Origin: UBA1924 sp963976625 | Lineage (GTDB): Bacteria; Planctomycetota; Phycisphaerae; Phycisphaerales; UBA1924 | NCBI GenBank assembly: GCA_963976625.1 | Contig: CAXBLA010000003.1 | Coordinates: 62,001 to 126,000 of the forward strand | Reading direction: 5' to 3' | Length of the DNA stretch: 64,000 nt | Shown: in pieces, positions 1-8,775 of the stretch | How the letters are laid out: each line of letters begins with the position of its first letter | How positions within the stretch are numbered: the first letter of the stretch is position 1 | Notes under the pieces: generated by a model | Told to the model about the DNA's origin: nothing | The model's database searches: none | What the model saw: only the letters and a program-made list of their open reading frames with translations | Program-made: the position numbers and the translations under genes

Positions 1-1
1 C

Positions 2-448
2 CTGGATATGAACATGGGCGTGCACACGGGCGAAGAAGTCCTCCGCGAGATCAACGAGCGATGGGTCAAGCAGTGCGTGATTGTCGTCACGGGCTACCCG
101 TCGCTCGATTCGATGCGCGAGACCTTCAAGCAAGATGTCTTCGACTACCTTGCCAAGCCGTTCAGCATCGTCGATCTGCGGGCCGCGCTGATGCAGGCGG
201 CCCAAGAGTTCGGGCTCGGACAGAACCCGATCGACCGATTGCGAGCAGCATTGGGGCGTCAGATCCGGCTCGCCCGCACAGAACGGGGCTGGACCTTGCG
301 CGAGCTTTCAGCCGCCAGTTCGATCTCGATCTCCCAGCTCAGTTCCATCGAACGAGGCACCCACCTGCCCAGCGTCGAGTCGCTTATCTCCATCGCCACC
401 GCCCTCAAAGCCACCCCGAGCGCATGGTTTGCCACCGCCGGTTTCTAA
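2..448 (+). CDS. Response regulator receiver domain fused to XRE-type HTH (5' truncated)
   Basis: The start lies upstream of the window. The first visible codons read LDMNMG, and the Asp at bases 5-7 fits the phospho-acceptor of a receiver domain. Later receiver landmarks are VVTGYPS (conserved Thr) and YLAKPF (conserved Lys before Pro). After a short linker, residues from about 80 form a Cro/C1-type helix-turn-helix (IRLARTERGWTLRELS...SISQLSSIERGTHLPSVESL). The likely role is a two-component response regulator that binds DNA through an XRE domain, an unusual output; the usual ones are winged-helix, LuxR or Fis types. The cognate kinase is not visible. The gene ends 57 bp before lpxB. Confidence 0.8.
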   Translation: MDMNMGVHTGEEVLREINERWVKQCVIVVTGYPSLDSMRETFKQDVFDYLAKPFSIVDLRAALMQAAQEFGLGQNPIDRLRAALGRQIRLARTERGWTLRELSAASSISISQLSSIERGTHLPSVESLISIATALKATPSAWFATAGF

Positions 449-505
449 CCGTTCCGATTCATTCAAAATGCATATCCATGGCCGCCCGCTGCTCGATTTT
501 TTTGG

Positions 506-1690
506 ATGCCCCGGGCCTATCGTTGGGTCTTGAGCCAACCCTCCACACAACCCGCCGTGCTCCTGACCGCCTTCGAACCATCAGGCGATGATCACGCAGC
601 CGCGATTATCAAAGTGCTGCGCCAAAACCATCCGGATCTCCAGATCTTCGGCTGGGGCGGACGCAAGATGGAAGCCGCCGGCGCCACGATCATCGAGTAC
701 ACGGGCGACGACGCCGTCATGGGCATGCCCGGGCTCGCCAAGATCAAAGAGCACAAACGCATCAATCAATCCATCGAACGCTGGCTCGTCGACCACCCGA
801 TCAAGGTGCATATCCCTGTCGATTCGCCGGCCGCCAACTTCCCGGTCTGCAAGCTCACCAAAGCCAGCGGCGCCCGCGTCGTGCATATGGTCGCCCCCCA
901 GCTATGGGCGTGGGCCCCGTGGCGCATCCGCAAGCTCCGTCGGCTCACCGACCATGTCATGTGCGTGCTCCCCTTTGAGGAAGACTGGTTCAAAGCCCGC
1001 GGCGTCGAAGCCACCTTCGTCGGGCACCAGCTCTTCGACGAGCCATTGGACTTTGACGCCCTCGATGCCCAGATCGCGGGCTGGACCAAGGGCGAGCAGA
1101 ACATCGCCGTCATGCCCGGCTCCCGCCCCGGCGAGATGCGAAAGAACTTCCCCCTCTTGCTCGGTGCCTACATCAAGCTCGCCAACGAGCACCCCAACAT
1201 GCGCGGGCTCGTCGCGGCCACCCGCCCAGAGATCGAGCCCGAGCTCCGCCGAATCGCCCACGACGCCGGGCTGACTTGGCCCGATTCATTAGAGATCACC
1301 AACTCGAACACCGACGCCGTCATCCGCTGGTGCGACCTGGCGATCGTGGTCTCGGGCACCGTCACCCTGCAGATCGCCAAGCAGAAGCGTCCGATGGTCA
1401 TCGTCTACAAGCTCGGGCGTGTGCTCTGGACACTCGTCGCCCGCTGGCTGATCCAGACCAAGTTCATCACGCTGCCCAACCTGATCGCCGGTCGTGAGAT
1501 CAGCCCCGAGCTCGTCCCACACTTCGGCGGCTCGGACCCGATCGCCGACCGCGTCGTCGAGCTCTTGGAAGACCAAGACGCGTTCAACACACAGGTCCAA
1601 GAGCTCGAAGAGGTCTGCAAGGTGTTCGAGTCAGAGAACGCCTCGGCCAACGCCGCCAAGATCATCGCCCGCTACGCCGGGCTTGAGTGA
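506..1690 (+). CDS. lpxB: Lipid-A-disaccharide synthase
   Basis: A 394-residue protein, close to the usual ~380 for LpxB, the inner-membrane-associated glycosyltransferase (GT19) that joins UDP-diacylglucosamine and lipid X into the lipid A disaccharide. Visible family features are the N-terminal PSGDDHAA loop (usually GExSGD, residues ~25-31), FGWGGRKMEAAG, MGMPGLAKI, VHMVAPQLWAWAPWRIRKL, LPFEEDWF, VGHQLFDEP, MPGSRPGEMRKNFPLLL and the C-terminal VSGTVTLQIA region. It supports a lipopolysaccharide-bearing outer membrane. The start gives about 18 residues ahead of the core; a slightly later start is possible. No other lpx gene is adjacent. Confidence 0.93.
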   Translation: MPRAYRWVLSQPSTQPAVLLTAFEPSGDDHAAAIIKVLRQNHPDLQIFGWGGRKMEAAGATIIEYTGDDAVMGMPGLAKIKEHKRINQSIERWLVDHPIKVHIPVDSPAANFPVCKLTKASGARVVHMVAPQLWAWAPWRIRKLRRLTDHVMCVLPFEEDWFKARGVEATFVGHQLFDEPLDFDALDAQIAGWTKGEQNIAVMPGSRPGEMRKNFPLLLGAYIKLANEHPNMRGLVAATRPEIEPELRRIAHDAGLTWPDSLEITNSNTDAVIRWCDLAIVVSGTVTLQIAKQKRPMVIVYKLGRVLWTLVARWLIQTKFITLPNLIAGREISPELVPHFGGSDPIADRVVELLEDQDAFNTQVQELEEVCKVFESENASANAAKIIARYAGLE

Positions 1691-1715
1691 TTCGCCCTGA
1701 GCAAACCCACATGGT

Positions 1716-2513
1716 CTACAGCCGAATCGGGATCAGCCCCAGCGTGCACCACTCGTTGCCCGCGTGGTTCACGATCGGGATCGACGCGAACTCGGGCACA
1801 CTAATCGGCAGCCCCTGCTCGATCATCGCGCTCACACTTGTCATGATGTCATGCGGCCCCGTCGCCCGCTCTTCAGAGTACAACACCACCAAAGCCGCCC
1901 CGTGATGGATCAACGGGTCCGACGCCAGCTTCACCACATCCGCCCGCGGCCCACCGAGCAGCTCGCTGGTGTACTTCGGATTCACCCCCGGCACCCCATC
2001 GACATAGCTAAACTGCCCGACCGATTTCACCTCCAGCCAGTACGCATCCGAGGGCAACACCCCCTCAGGCTCCGGCTGGATGTCGTCTGCAAACGACTCA
2101 AAGAGCGTCCCCAACGCCCGATCCTGCTCGCGTTGTTCATGGATGGGGTCATAGAGCGCATCATTTTCGCCCGGGGTCAGCACCAGATCGCAGCGTTGTC
2201 GCTGCGTCTCATTGGGGCGATTCTTGGGAACGCTGATGGCAGACGACGGGTATCCAATCTCTCGAAAGACACCCATCGGCGAAGACGCAAACGCTTGACA
2301 CAGCACGGGATGCAGCTGCACTTCGCTGAGCGAATCAAGCCCGTGGTAGCACTGCTGCTCACGCATCTGCGCATCGATTGAGCAGAGATGCTCGCTCAGG
2401 TACTCCAAGATTTCTGCGGCGTTCCACACGCAGGAGAATAGCCCGCCATCGTTTCGTTTGCATTTTGATGAAGAGTGTGCGAGAATACGCCTCACGATCC
2501 CCAAACCAAGCAT
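1716..2513 (-). CDS. Hypothetical protein with PD-(D/E)XK nuclease-like signature
   Basis: Not recognised as a named family. The 265-residue protein has RCDLVLTPG (~residue 128) followed ~50 residues later by WLEVKSVGQF and then PKYTSELLGGPRADVVKLA. This D...ExK arrangement, followed by a conserved-looking helix, resembles the PD-(D/E)XK fold of restriction endonucleases and related repair nucleases, but the similarity is a motif guess. There is no signal peptide or membrane segment. It converges with lpxB (25 bp apart) and diverges from the symporter gene, leaving only 21 bp between starts, so the true start may be downstream, for example the Met at about 2366. Confidence 0.6.
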   Translation of the reverse strand: MLGLGIVRRILAHSSSKCKRNDGGLFSCVWNAAEILEYLSEHLCSIDAQMREQQCYHGLDSLSEVQLHPVLCQAFASSPMGVFREIGYPSSAISVPKNRPNETQRQRCDLVLTPGENDALYDPIHEQREQDRALGTLFESFADDIQPEPEGVLPSDAYWLEVKSVGQFSYVDGVPGVNPKYTSELLGGPRADVVKLASDPLIHHGAALVVLYSEERATGPHDIMTSVSAMIEQGLPISVPEFASIPIVNHAGNEWCTLGLIPIRL

Positions 2514-2534
2514 TTATACGAAAATGAGGGCCTC

Positions 2535-4397
2535 ATGGCTATCAACGAAATTGTGGGCAACATCAATGGTGTGCTCTTCCATGATTACACGATCTACGCA
2601 CTGCTCGTCACCGGGCTGACCTTCACCATCTGGTCGAAGTTTGGACAGTTCAAGTCATTCACGCACGGCGTGCAGGTCATCCGGGGCAAATACGACGACA
2701 AAAACGACCCGGGCGCGATCAATCACTTCCAGGCCCTGTCCGCAGCCCTCTCGGCGACCGTCGGGCTCGGGAACATCGCCGGTGTCGCCATCGCCGTCGC
2801 CCTGGGTGGCCCCGGTGCCATCTTCTGGATGTGGATCATCGGCTTCCTCGGCATGTCGCTGAAAATGACCGAAGTCACCCAGTCCATGCTCTATCGAAAC
2901 ACCGACGACCCAGACAACCCGCACGGCGGGCCCATGTTTGTGGTCAAGAAAGGTTTTAAAGAGTGGGGCATGGGCCCGATCGGCTCGCTGATCGGCGGGA
3001 TCTTCGTTGTGACGATGATCATCTCCGCGATCACCGGCGGCAACATGTTCCAAGCATGGAATGTCGCCGACATCACCTTCACCTACTTCCAGATCCCGCA
3101 GGTCGTGACCGGGATACTGCTCACCGTGCTCGTGGGTATGGTGATCTTGGGTGGGATCCAACGCATCGGCGCTGTCGCCGGTCGCATTGTCCCGTTCATG
3201 TGTGCCGTCTATGTGATCGCCGCCCTCGTGGTCGTGGGTGCCAACATGAGCCAGATTCCTGAGATGCTGATGCTCATAGTTAAGAGCGGCTTGCCCGACT
3301 TCCTCGGCGGCGCAGACGCCGACGCATCAGGCGCATTCCTTGGCGGCACCTTCGGCTATGCTGCGATGTGGGGCGTCAAGCGAGCCCTGTTCTCATCCGA
3401 AGCCGGTCAGGGTTCATCCCCGATCGCTCACTCCGCGGCCAAGACCGACGAGCCCGTCCGCGAGGGCGTCGTCGCCGGTCTCGAACCTTTCATCGACACC
3501 ATCGTCGTCTGTACCCTCACCGCCCTCGTGATCCTCTCGACGGGAGCCTACAACCGCGAAGCCGAGTCTGAATACACCAAAGACGCAAACCTCACGATTG
3601 TGCAAGCGGAGAGTTCAACCCCAGAAAAACCAACCTGGACCCTCGAGACCCCACAACTCCCGCATATGACGGCGGACGCCCGCCGGATCCGCAGCAGCCC
3701 AGAGAATACCGCCGGCTGGCGAGAAGGCGAAACGGTGTTCTTCATCGTTTCCGCTGATCTCAATGAGGATACTGGCCGCGAATTCCGTAAAATTACCGGC
3801 ACCGTCAATAAGGACGAGAACGACCTGTGGGGCGTCAGTTGGAACACGCTCGAATCCAAAGGCGAGCCCACATTCAGAGTGCACGAGGATGGGACGATTG
3901 ACTATGGCATCTATGGCGATTACTCCGGTGCCGCGATGACCGCCTACGCCTTCGACCGCCAGTTCCCCGGGCTGGGCAAGTGGCTCGTCTCGATCGCCGC
4001 GTGGCTCTTTGCCCTCTCGACACTGATTTCTTGGTCGTACTACGGCGAGCAGGGCATCTACTACTTTGTGGGCAATATGGGCGACAAGTTCGCCAAGAAC
4101 GCAGTCTTCGTATATAAGATCATCTACTCGCTTCTAATCCTGATCACCACTCTGTTGGCGATGCCCATCTTCGGCGCAAACAAGACGGCCATCATCTCAA
4201 CCGATCACGAGCTCGACCTCTGGACCACCCTCGGGCTCGGTGTGATGCTCGTCGCGAACATCCCCATCATGTGGATCTTCTCCGTCAAGGCTATGCGTGC
4301 CTACCACGACTACTTCCGGCGGATGAAGGCCGGCGATGACCAGCCACACGCGGCGCCGCCGTTCTCGGATGTCGTCGAAGGCAAAGATGTAGAGTAA
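2535..4397 (+). CDS. Alanine/glycine:cation symporter (AGCS family) with large extracytoplasmic insertion
   Basis: Inner-membrane Na+-coupled amino-acid importer, 620 residues from this start; typical AGCS proteins are 450-500. Family hallmarks are HFQALSAALSATVGLGNIAGVAIAVALGGPGA (read in parts), MTEVTQSMLYR, GGPMFVVKKG, and VKRALFSSEAGQGSSPIAHSAAKTDEPVREG. About 130 residues rich in charged and polar residues (from AYNREAESEYTK to DYGIYGDYSGAAM) interrupt the transmembrane core after the helix ending VILSTG; this explains the extra length. The start at 2535 is chosen because GAGGG lies 4 bp upstream; an in-frame ATG at 2475 would add 20 residues running into the divergent gene. Confidence 0.9.
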   Translation: MAINEIVGNINGVLFHDYTIYALLVTGLTFTIWSKFGQFKSFTHGVQVIRGKYDDKNDPGAINHFQALSAALSATVGLGNIAGVAIAVALGGPGAIFWMWIIGFLGMSLKMTEVTQSMLYRNTDDPDNPHGGPMFVVKKGFKEWGMGPIGSLIGGIFVVTMIISAITGGNMFQAWNVADITFTYFQIPQVVTGILLTVLVGMVILGGIQRIGAVAGRIVPFMCAVYVIAALVVVGANMSQIPEMLMLIVKSGLPDFLGGADADASGAFLGGTFGYAAMWGVKRALFSSEAGQGSSPIAHSAAKTDEPVREGVVAGLEPFIDTIVVCTLTALVILSTGAYNREAESEYTKDANLTIVQAESSTPEKPTWTLETPQLPHMTADARRIRSSPENTAGWREGETVFFIVSADLNEDTGREFRKITGTVNKDENDLWGVSWNTLESKGEPTFRVHEDGTIDYGIYGDYSGAAMTAYAFDRQFPGLGKWLVSIAAWLFALSTLISWSYYGEQGIYYFVGNMGDKFAKNAVFVYKIIYSLLILITTLLAMPIFGANKTAIISTDHELDLWTTLGLGVMLVANIPIMWIFSVKAMRAYHDYFRRMKAGDDQPHAAPPFSDVVEGKDVE

Positions 4398-4429
4398 AAT
4401 GTAAAGTAAGTTTCAAGCCCATGCAATAC

Positions 4430-4464
4430 AACCGCCGTCCATCCTCATGGGCGGCGGTTTTTTT
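4430..4464 (+). terminator. Rho-independent terminator after AGCS symporter
   Basis: AACCGCCG and CGGCGGTT form an 8-bp stem closed by an inner CC/GG pair, followed by eight T residues. It ends the symporter transcript and touches the stop codon of the convergent small gene. Confidence 0.85.
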
Positions 4465-4927
4465 ACACCATCTGCATCATGCCCGCGATCAACAACGACC
4501 ACGCGAACAAGACCCCGAAGGTCATCCACCGTGCACGCCCCGAGAGTTCCGGGCTCGCCACACTCGGTGCAGGGATCCGCATCAGTGCCTCCATCGCGAT
4601 CCGATCGAGCCCGCCCCGGAACTGCGCCTCCTCAACAATCGCCACGATCGCCTGCCCGTGGATCGGGCTGAACCCGGCGGACTCTGCGCAGGCCATCAGG
4701 TCGTCGTACTGACCGATCGAAGGGATCCGGTTGTTGCGATGAAAAATGATCTGTGCACGAGCCGCGAAGACCCACCGAGGATCATCAGGAGCCATCGCGT
4801 CCGAGAACGCGTGCTCTGCCCCATCATTGTGGTCTTTGGGACACACATCGTGTGGTGTGTTGATCAATCGCAACGCCTGGAGATCGCCTGAGCCGGTTGT
4901 CATGGTATTCGTTTGCATAGAGAGCAA
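4463..4927 (-). CDS. Small protein with C-terminal transmembrane segment
   Basis: Unrecognised 154-residue protein. The body is soluble-looking with many His/Asp/Arg (INTPHDVCPKDHND..., DDPRWVFAARAQIIFHRNNRIPSIGQYDDLMACAESAGFSP read in parts), and the last ~20 residues (WMTFGVLFAWSLLIAGMMQM) form one membrane helix, so it is probably tail-anchored. Several close Met codons (residues 1, 4 and 9) make the exact start uncertain. It converges on the symporter and its stop lies inside the T-run of that terminator. No functional assignment. Confidence 0.6.
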   Translation of the reverse strand: MLSMQTNTMTTGSGDLQALRLINTPHDVCPKDHNDGAEHAFSDAMAPDDPRWVFAARAQIIFHRNNRIPSIGQYDDLMACAESAGFSPIHGQAIVAIVEEAQFRGGLDRIAMEALMRIPAPSVASPELSGRARWMTFGVLFAWSLLIAGMMQMV

Positions 4928-5049
4928 TTGTGCATTTGGCGTGCCGAAATACGGTCAAGTCACGCCTGAGATTGGGCCGACCTACGATCAGCGACGGGTT
5001 ATGCCAGTTGGGTGAGCTTGGGTATACAAAAGGTAGTTTGGAGTGAGAA

Positions 5050-5550
5050 TTGGAACACGAATCGAACACGCCCGCAGAAACAGAACAACTCGCGCCCATC
5101 AGCACTGCCCTGACCGCCAACGAGGTCAACGCCCGCCTGCTCAAGCTCTCCAAGGGCGGCAAGCTCCCGGGCTACGAGGGCAATCCAGATCAGGCCCTCG
5201 CCGCCGTCGCCGCCCACGGCATCCCCTTCGATTCCAAACTCTACATCCATCACGACGCCGGCCAGCTCACCTTCGAGCTCAAGCTCATCCAAACCATGCC
5301 CATCGTGTTCCTCTTATTGATCATCGTCTCGATCTGGCCCGGGCTCCCCCTGACCGACGCGTTCTTAAACTCGTTCCTCTGGTACGAACGCTTCCAATCA
5401 AACACCGGCGTGCAGACCTGGTATTGGTACCTGCCGCTGACCGTCCTCCCGGCTCCGTTCATGTGGAAGAGCGCGATCGCCAAGTCCAAAGCGAGCGCGA
5501 AAGAATCCGCGATCAAAGCAATCGAGAAGATCTCCAAAGCCATCAGGTAA
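5050..5550 (+). CDS. Hypothetical membrane protein, two predicted TM segments
   Basis: Unrecognised 166-residue protein. The N-terminal ~75 residues are polar (LTANEVNARLLKLSKGGKLPGYEG...), followed by a hydrophobic segment MPIVFLLLIIVSIWPGLPL and a second one around WYWYLPLTVLPAPF, then an Ala/Lys-rich amphipathic tail (KSKASAKESAIKAIEKISKAI). The start is a TTG at 5050 with GAGTGAGA just upstream; no in-frame ATG exists before the first membrane segment, so a TTG start is the best explanation. Convergent with the ABC-F gene, 24 bp away. Confidence 0.6.
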   Translation: MEHESNTPAETEQLAPISTALTANEVNARLLKLSKGGKLPGYEGNPDQALAAVAAHGIPFDSKLYIHHDAGQLTFELKLIQTMPIVFLLLIIVSIWPGLPLTDAFLNSFLWYERFQSNTGVQTWYWYLPLTVLPAPFMWKSAIAKSKASAKESAIKAIEKISKAIR

Positions 5551-5574
5551 TCTGCTGATTACGAGTGAAGTCAA

Positions 5575-7578
5575 TCAACCAGATTTGTTGAGCCACTCAA
5601 GCTCAAGCTCCTCGAGCTCGCCCTTGCACTCGTCACGCTTGGTCGTCAGCCCGTTGGCCCGCTCATAGTCATTCCAGACATCCGCGTCGCCCAGCTCGGC
5701 GTCGATCCGCTTGATCTCGATCTCCAACGCGCCCATCCGCTCCTCGATCTGCCCGATGGGCATCCACGAGAACTTGTTCTTCGATCCCTGCTCGAACTTG
5801 CTCGGTGCTGACGCTGCGGGCTTTGGAGCCGGCTTAGGGGCCTGTCTGGGGGCCGTCGGCTTTGCCGCAATCTTGGCTGGCTGCTCGCGGACCACTTCCT
5901 TCGACAGCTTCCACTCGGTATAGGTCCCCGAGAACACCTCCGCCCCGCCATGCCCATCGAGGACCAGCATGTGATCGCAGACCGCGTCAATCAGCGCCCG
6001 GTCATGCGAGATCAGGATGATCGTGCCCTCGTAGTCGCCCTCGGTCCGCTCGCCGGTCTTCGGGTTCTCATAAGTCCGCGCGATCGCCGCTTCAAGCCGC
6101 TCGGCTGCCTGTATATCCAGGTGGTTCGTCGGCTCGTCAAGCACCAGCACATTCTTCGCGCTCGCCAGCAAAGCCGCGAGTACCGCCCTCGCCTGCTCGC
6201 CCCCGGACATCACGCCGATGGGCTTCTCTTGATCACGCCCCGAGAACATGAACGCGCCCGCGAGGTTCCGGGCGTCCTGCTCGCTCATCATGATTCGCTC
6301 TTCAGTCTCGCGCTTGATCGTGTCCTGGATATGGCGGTAGACAGTTTTCTCTGGGTCCAGATCATCATGCGTCTGCGTGAAGTGACCGACCGCCAGCTGC
6401 GACCCGAGCTTCACGCTCCCGTGATCGATCTCTTGCTCTTGGAGCAGGCATCGGATCAGCGATGATTTCCCCGCCCCGTTGGGCCCGATCACGCCCCAGC
6501 GTTGTCCTCGCTCGATATGGAAAGTCAGGTCATTGAAGAGCACCTTGGTCGAGCCGTCGTCGTTGGGGTACGACTTGGCAATATCGCGGGCCGCGACGAT
6601 GATGTCGCCCGCACGATTCGCCTTGGGCAGATTCAAGCGCATGTCATCGAGTTCGACCGGGCGCTCGAGCGCATCGAGCTTCTCACGGTCTAGCCGCGAT
6701 TCGCGCCCCTTGGCCTGCTTGGCCCGCTGCCCGGCCTTGAACTGACGAATATACGCCTCTTCTTTTTTGAACTCGATCTGCTGCTTCTCATACGCCCGCA
6801 GCATCACTTTCCGGCGCTCGACGCGCTGCTTGCGGAACGCGGCGTAGTTGCCCGGATACTCCACCAGCCGCCCGTCCTCGACCTCGACAATCCGCGAGAC
6901 CACCCGATCGAGCAAGTACCGGTCATGCGAGATCAACACCACGGCCCCGCGGTACTCATCACGCAAGAACGCTTCGAGCCACTCGCGCCCATCCACATCC
7001 AGATGGTTCGTCGGCTCGTCGAGCAGCAGCACCGACGGGCTCTCGAGCAGCAGCTTGGCCAACGCCACCCGGGCACACTGACCGCCAGAGAGATCCTTGA
7101 CCAGAATCCCGAACTGGGCATCGGTGAAGCCCAGCCCGTGGAGCACCTGATCGATCTTGTGATCGTTGGCATACCCACCGGCTGAGTCGATCTCCTTATC
7201 GAGCCGCTCCTGCTCCTTCATCAGCTTATCGAGCTTTTCGCCCGTCGCGTCGCCCATACGCTCGTACACCGCTTCGAGATGCTGATGCAGCAACTCAACG
7301 CGCTCGAACGCCCGTCCGGCCGCCTGATGGAGCGTGTCCTGGGGCTGGAGCGCATGATTCTGATGTAGATAGCCAACCCGCGAGCCCTGCTGGACGACCA
7401 CCATCCCGGTGTCCTGCTTGAGCATGCCCATAAGCACCTTGAGCAGCGTGCTCTTGCCCGAGCCATTGCGCCCGACAAGCCCGATTTTTTCGTTGGGTTC
7501 GACGGTGATGGACATCCCCTTGAGGATCTCTACATCGCCGTAGGAGAGCGTCAGATTGGTTCCGGTGAGCACAGGCAT
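5575..7578 (-). CDS. ABC-F family ATP-binding protein (Uup/EttA-like)
   Basis: Soluble 667-residue protein with two ABC ATPase domains and no membrane segments, typical of ABC-F translation or ribosome-associated factors. Domain 1: Walker A GRNGSGKST (~residue 36), signature LSGGQCARVALA, Walker B VLLLDEPTNHLD. The interdomain linker is Lys/Arg-rich (KVMLRAYEKQQIEFKKEEAYIRQFK, read in parts). Domain 2: GPNGAGKSS, MSGGEQARAVLAA, VLVLDEPTNHLD. An Ala/Pro/Lys-rich linker and a C-terminal coiled-coil of ~60 residues (IEERMGALEIEIKRIDAEL) resemble Uup. The start at 7578 (MPVLTGTNLTLSYGD) fits the family; an upstream TTG at 7641 would overlap the neighbouring gene. Same strand as the D-amino-acid-oxidase-like gene, 55 bp downstream of it. 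Confidence 0.9.
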   Translation of the reverse strand: MPVLTGTNLTLSYGDVEILKGMSITVEPNEKIGLVGRNGSGKSTLLKVLMGMLKQDTGMVVVQQGSRVGYLHQNHALQPQDTLHQAAGRAFERVELLHQHLEAVYERMGDATGEKLDKLMKEQERLDKEIDSAGGYANDHKIDQVLHGLGFTDAQFGILVKDLSGGQCARVALAKLLLESPSVLLLDEPTNHLDVDGREWLEAFLRDEYRGAVVLISHDRYLLDRVVSRIVEVEDGRLVEYPGNYAAFRKQRVERRKVMLRAYEKQQIEFKKEEAYIRQFKAGQRAKQAKGRESRLDREKLDALERPVELDDMRLNLPKANRAGDIIVAARDIAKSYPNDDGSTKVLFNDLTFHIERGQRWGVIGPNGAGKSSLIRCLLQEQEIDHGSVKLGSQLAVGHFTQTHDDLDPEKTVYRHIQDTIKRETEERIMMSEQDARNLAGAFMFSGRDQEKPIGVMSGGEQARAVLAALLASAKNVLVLDEPTNHLDIQAAERLEAAIARTYENPKTGERTEGDYEGTIILISHDRALIDAVCDHMLVLDGHGGAEVFSGTYTEWKLSKEVVREQPAKIAAKPTAPRQAPKPAPKPAASAPSKFEQGSKNKFSWMPIGQIEERMGALEIEIKRIDAELGDADVWNDYERANGLTTKRDECKGELEELELEWLNKSG

Positions 7579-7633
7579 GAGCACCGAGTGTACGCATGGA
7601 GTTGGAGTTGTTCGTGGCCAAATGCCCGAAGAA

Positions 7634-8641
7634 CTACGCAAAGAATCGGCGATGATGATCCAGAATCTCGTCGATCATCACTTGATCAGGAACATCGTCC
7701 CATCGCTCTTCCTGGAAGCATCCGCCCAAGATCAACGCATCCTTGCGCGGGAACAGGTACCGGTACCCATCGTGCACCCCGTAGCCGAGGTCCTGAGCCT
7801 TCATATGCACGATCACACCGCGGGCCGGATACACCCGCTCGTCGCCGAAGACCTGCTTTGAACCCAGCGCCAGGCAGTTGACCAGCACGGTTTCATCCAA
7901 CTCGCCAAGCTCATTGCTCGATTCGATCTTCCGCTCCACGATTTTGCCGCCCAAAGCCAGCACCTCGTCGTGGATCACCCGCAGGAACTGGTTGTTATGG
8001 ATGAACTTGCTCGTGAAGACCCGCCCGGGGACCGCGTTGGTCGCAAACGGAAACGCCTCAATCGCCCTCGGCGGCTCGATCGTCCCGTTCTCGAACACAA
8101 ACTCGTCAGTCGAGCTCGACATCGGCTCATACATGTCCAAATCTTGGATGCCATAAGTTTCCGGATCGAGCCCATCGAACACTCGTTTGGACCGCACCAA
8201 AGCATCATTGATCAGCGCCACCTGCCCAGGCGTATCGCCGTGATCGATCCCGACGGGCAGCCACAGAGCTGCCGCGATCGCGCTCGTGGTCTTTGTCGAT
8301 ACTTTGTTCGCGTACAGCCGCACGCGATACCCGCGATTGAGCAGCTCGCGGGCCGTGGTTAAACCGACGATCCCCGCACCGAGCACCGCGATCGTTTCAT
8401 TTGGTTTGGCCACCCCATCAACCAGATCCGCCGCGAGCTGGGCACTGCCAAAAGAGAGCGTCACCCCGCACCCGCCATGCCCGTAGTGATGGACAATGGT
8501 TTGATTTCCCAATCGCTCGGTCTCGATCCGCAGCCCACCCCGCCGACACGGGCGCAAGCCGCACACCGCACCGACGAACTGCTCGTCGCTCAGGTCCGGG
8601 ATGCGCATCATGTTGTGCATGCTGGTTTCTTGGGTGCTCAT
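7634..8641 (-). CDS. D-amino-acid-oxidase-like FAD protein in circularly permuted order
   Basis: 335 residues. Motifs that in ordinary D-amino acid oxidases lie at the C-terminus come first: GLRPCRRGGLRIE (residues 28-40; the family's substrate-carboxylate Arg motif is RPxR) and HHYGHGGCGVTLSFG (51-65). They are followed by the dinucleotide-binding motif IAVLGAGIVGLTTA (84-97), normally at the N-terminus. The remainder keeps the usual order: TSAIAAALWLP, VNCLALGS, VYPARGVIVHM, YLFPRKDALILGGCFQ, and then the protein stops where RPxR would usually follow. All parts of the oxidase therefore seem present but rearranged. Expected reaction: FAD-dependent oxidative deamination of a D-amino acid or related substrate. 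GGAG at 6 bp supports the start. Confidence 0.82.
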   Translation of the reverse strand: MSTQETSMHNMMRIPDLSDEQFVGAVCGLRPCRRGGLRIETERLGNQTIVHHYGHGGCGVTLSFGSAQLAADLVDGVAKPNETIAVLGAGIVGLTTARELLNRGYRVRLYANKVSTKTTSAIAAALWLPVGIDHGDTPGQVALINDALVRSKRVFDGLDPETYGIQDLDMYEPMSSSTDEFVFENGTIEPPRAIEAFPFATNAVPGRVFTSKFIHNNQFLRVIHDEVLALGGKIVERKIESSNELGELDETVLVNCLALGSKQVFGDERVYPARGVIVHMKAQDLGYGVHDGYRYLFPRKDALILGGCFQEERWDDVPDQVMIDEILDHHRRFFA

Positions 8642-8764
8642 CGTGCTCTCCGATCCAAACCCTAGCCCACCAGCTCATCAATTGAACCTACACCCCGTCA
8701 AAAACGCCTATTTCCTGCTTTGAACTCGCCCCAATATCCAACGCTCCAATCGCTGACCATGCCC

Positions 8765-8770
8765 TATACT
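8765..8770 (+). promoter_or_regulatory. -10-like box TATACT directly upstream of panB
   Basis: TATACT ends 5 bp before the panB ATG at 8776, with no Shine-Dalgarno sequence between. A start site about 7 bp downstream of the box would fall on the ATG, suggesting a leaderless transcript. No clear -35 hexamer was found. Confidence 0.45.
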
Positions 8771-8775
8771 CTACC

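Noticed and set aside
2475..2534. Upstream start for the AGCS symporter
   Set aside because: It would add 20 atypical residues overlapping the divergent gene, while GAGGG sits just before the ATG at 2535.
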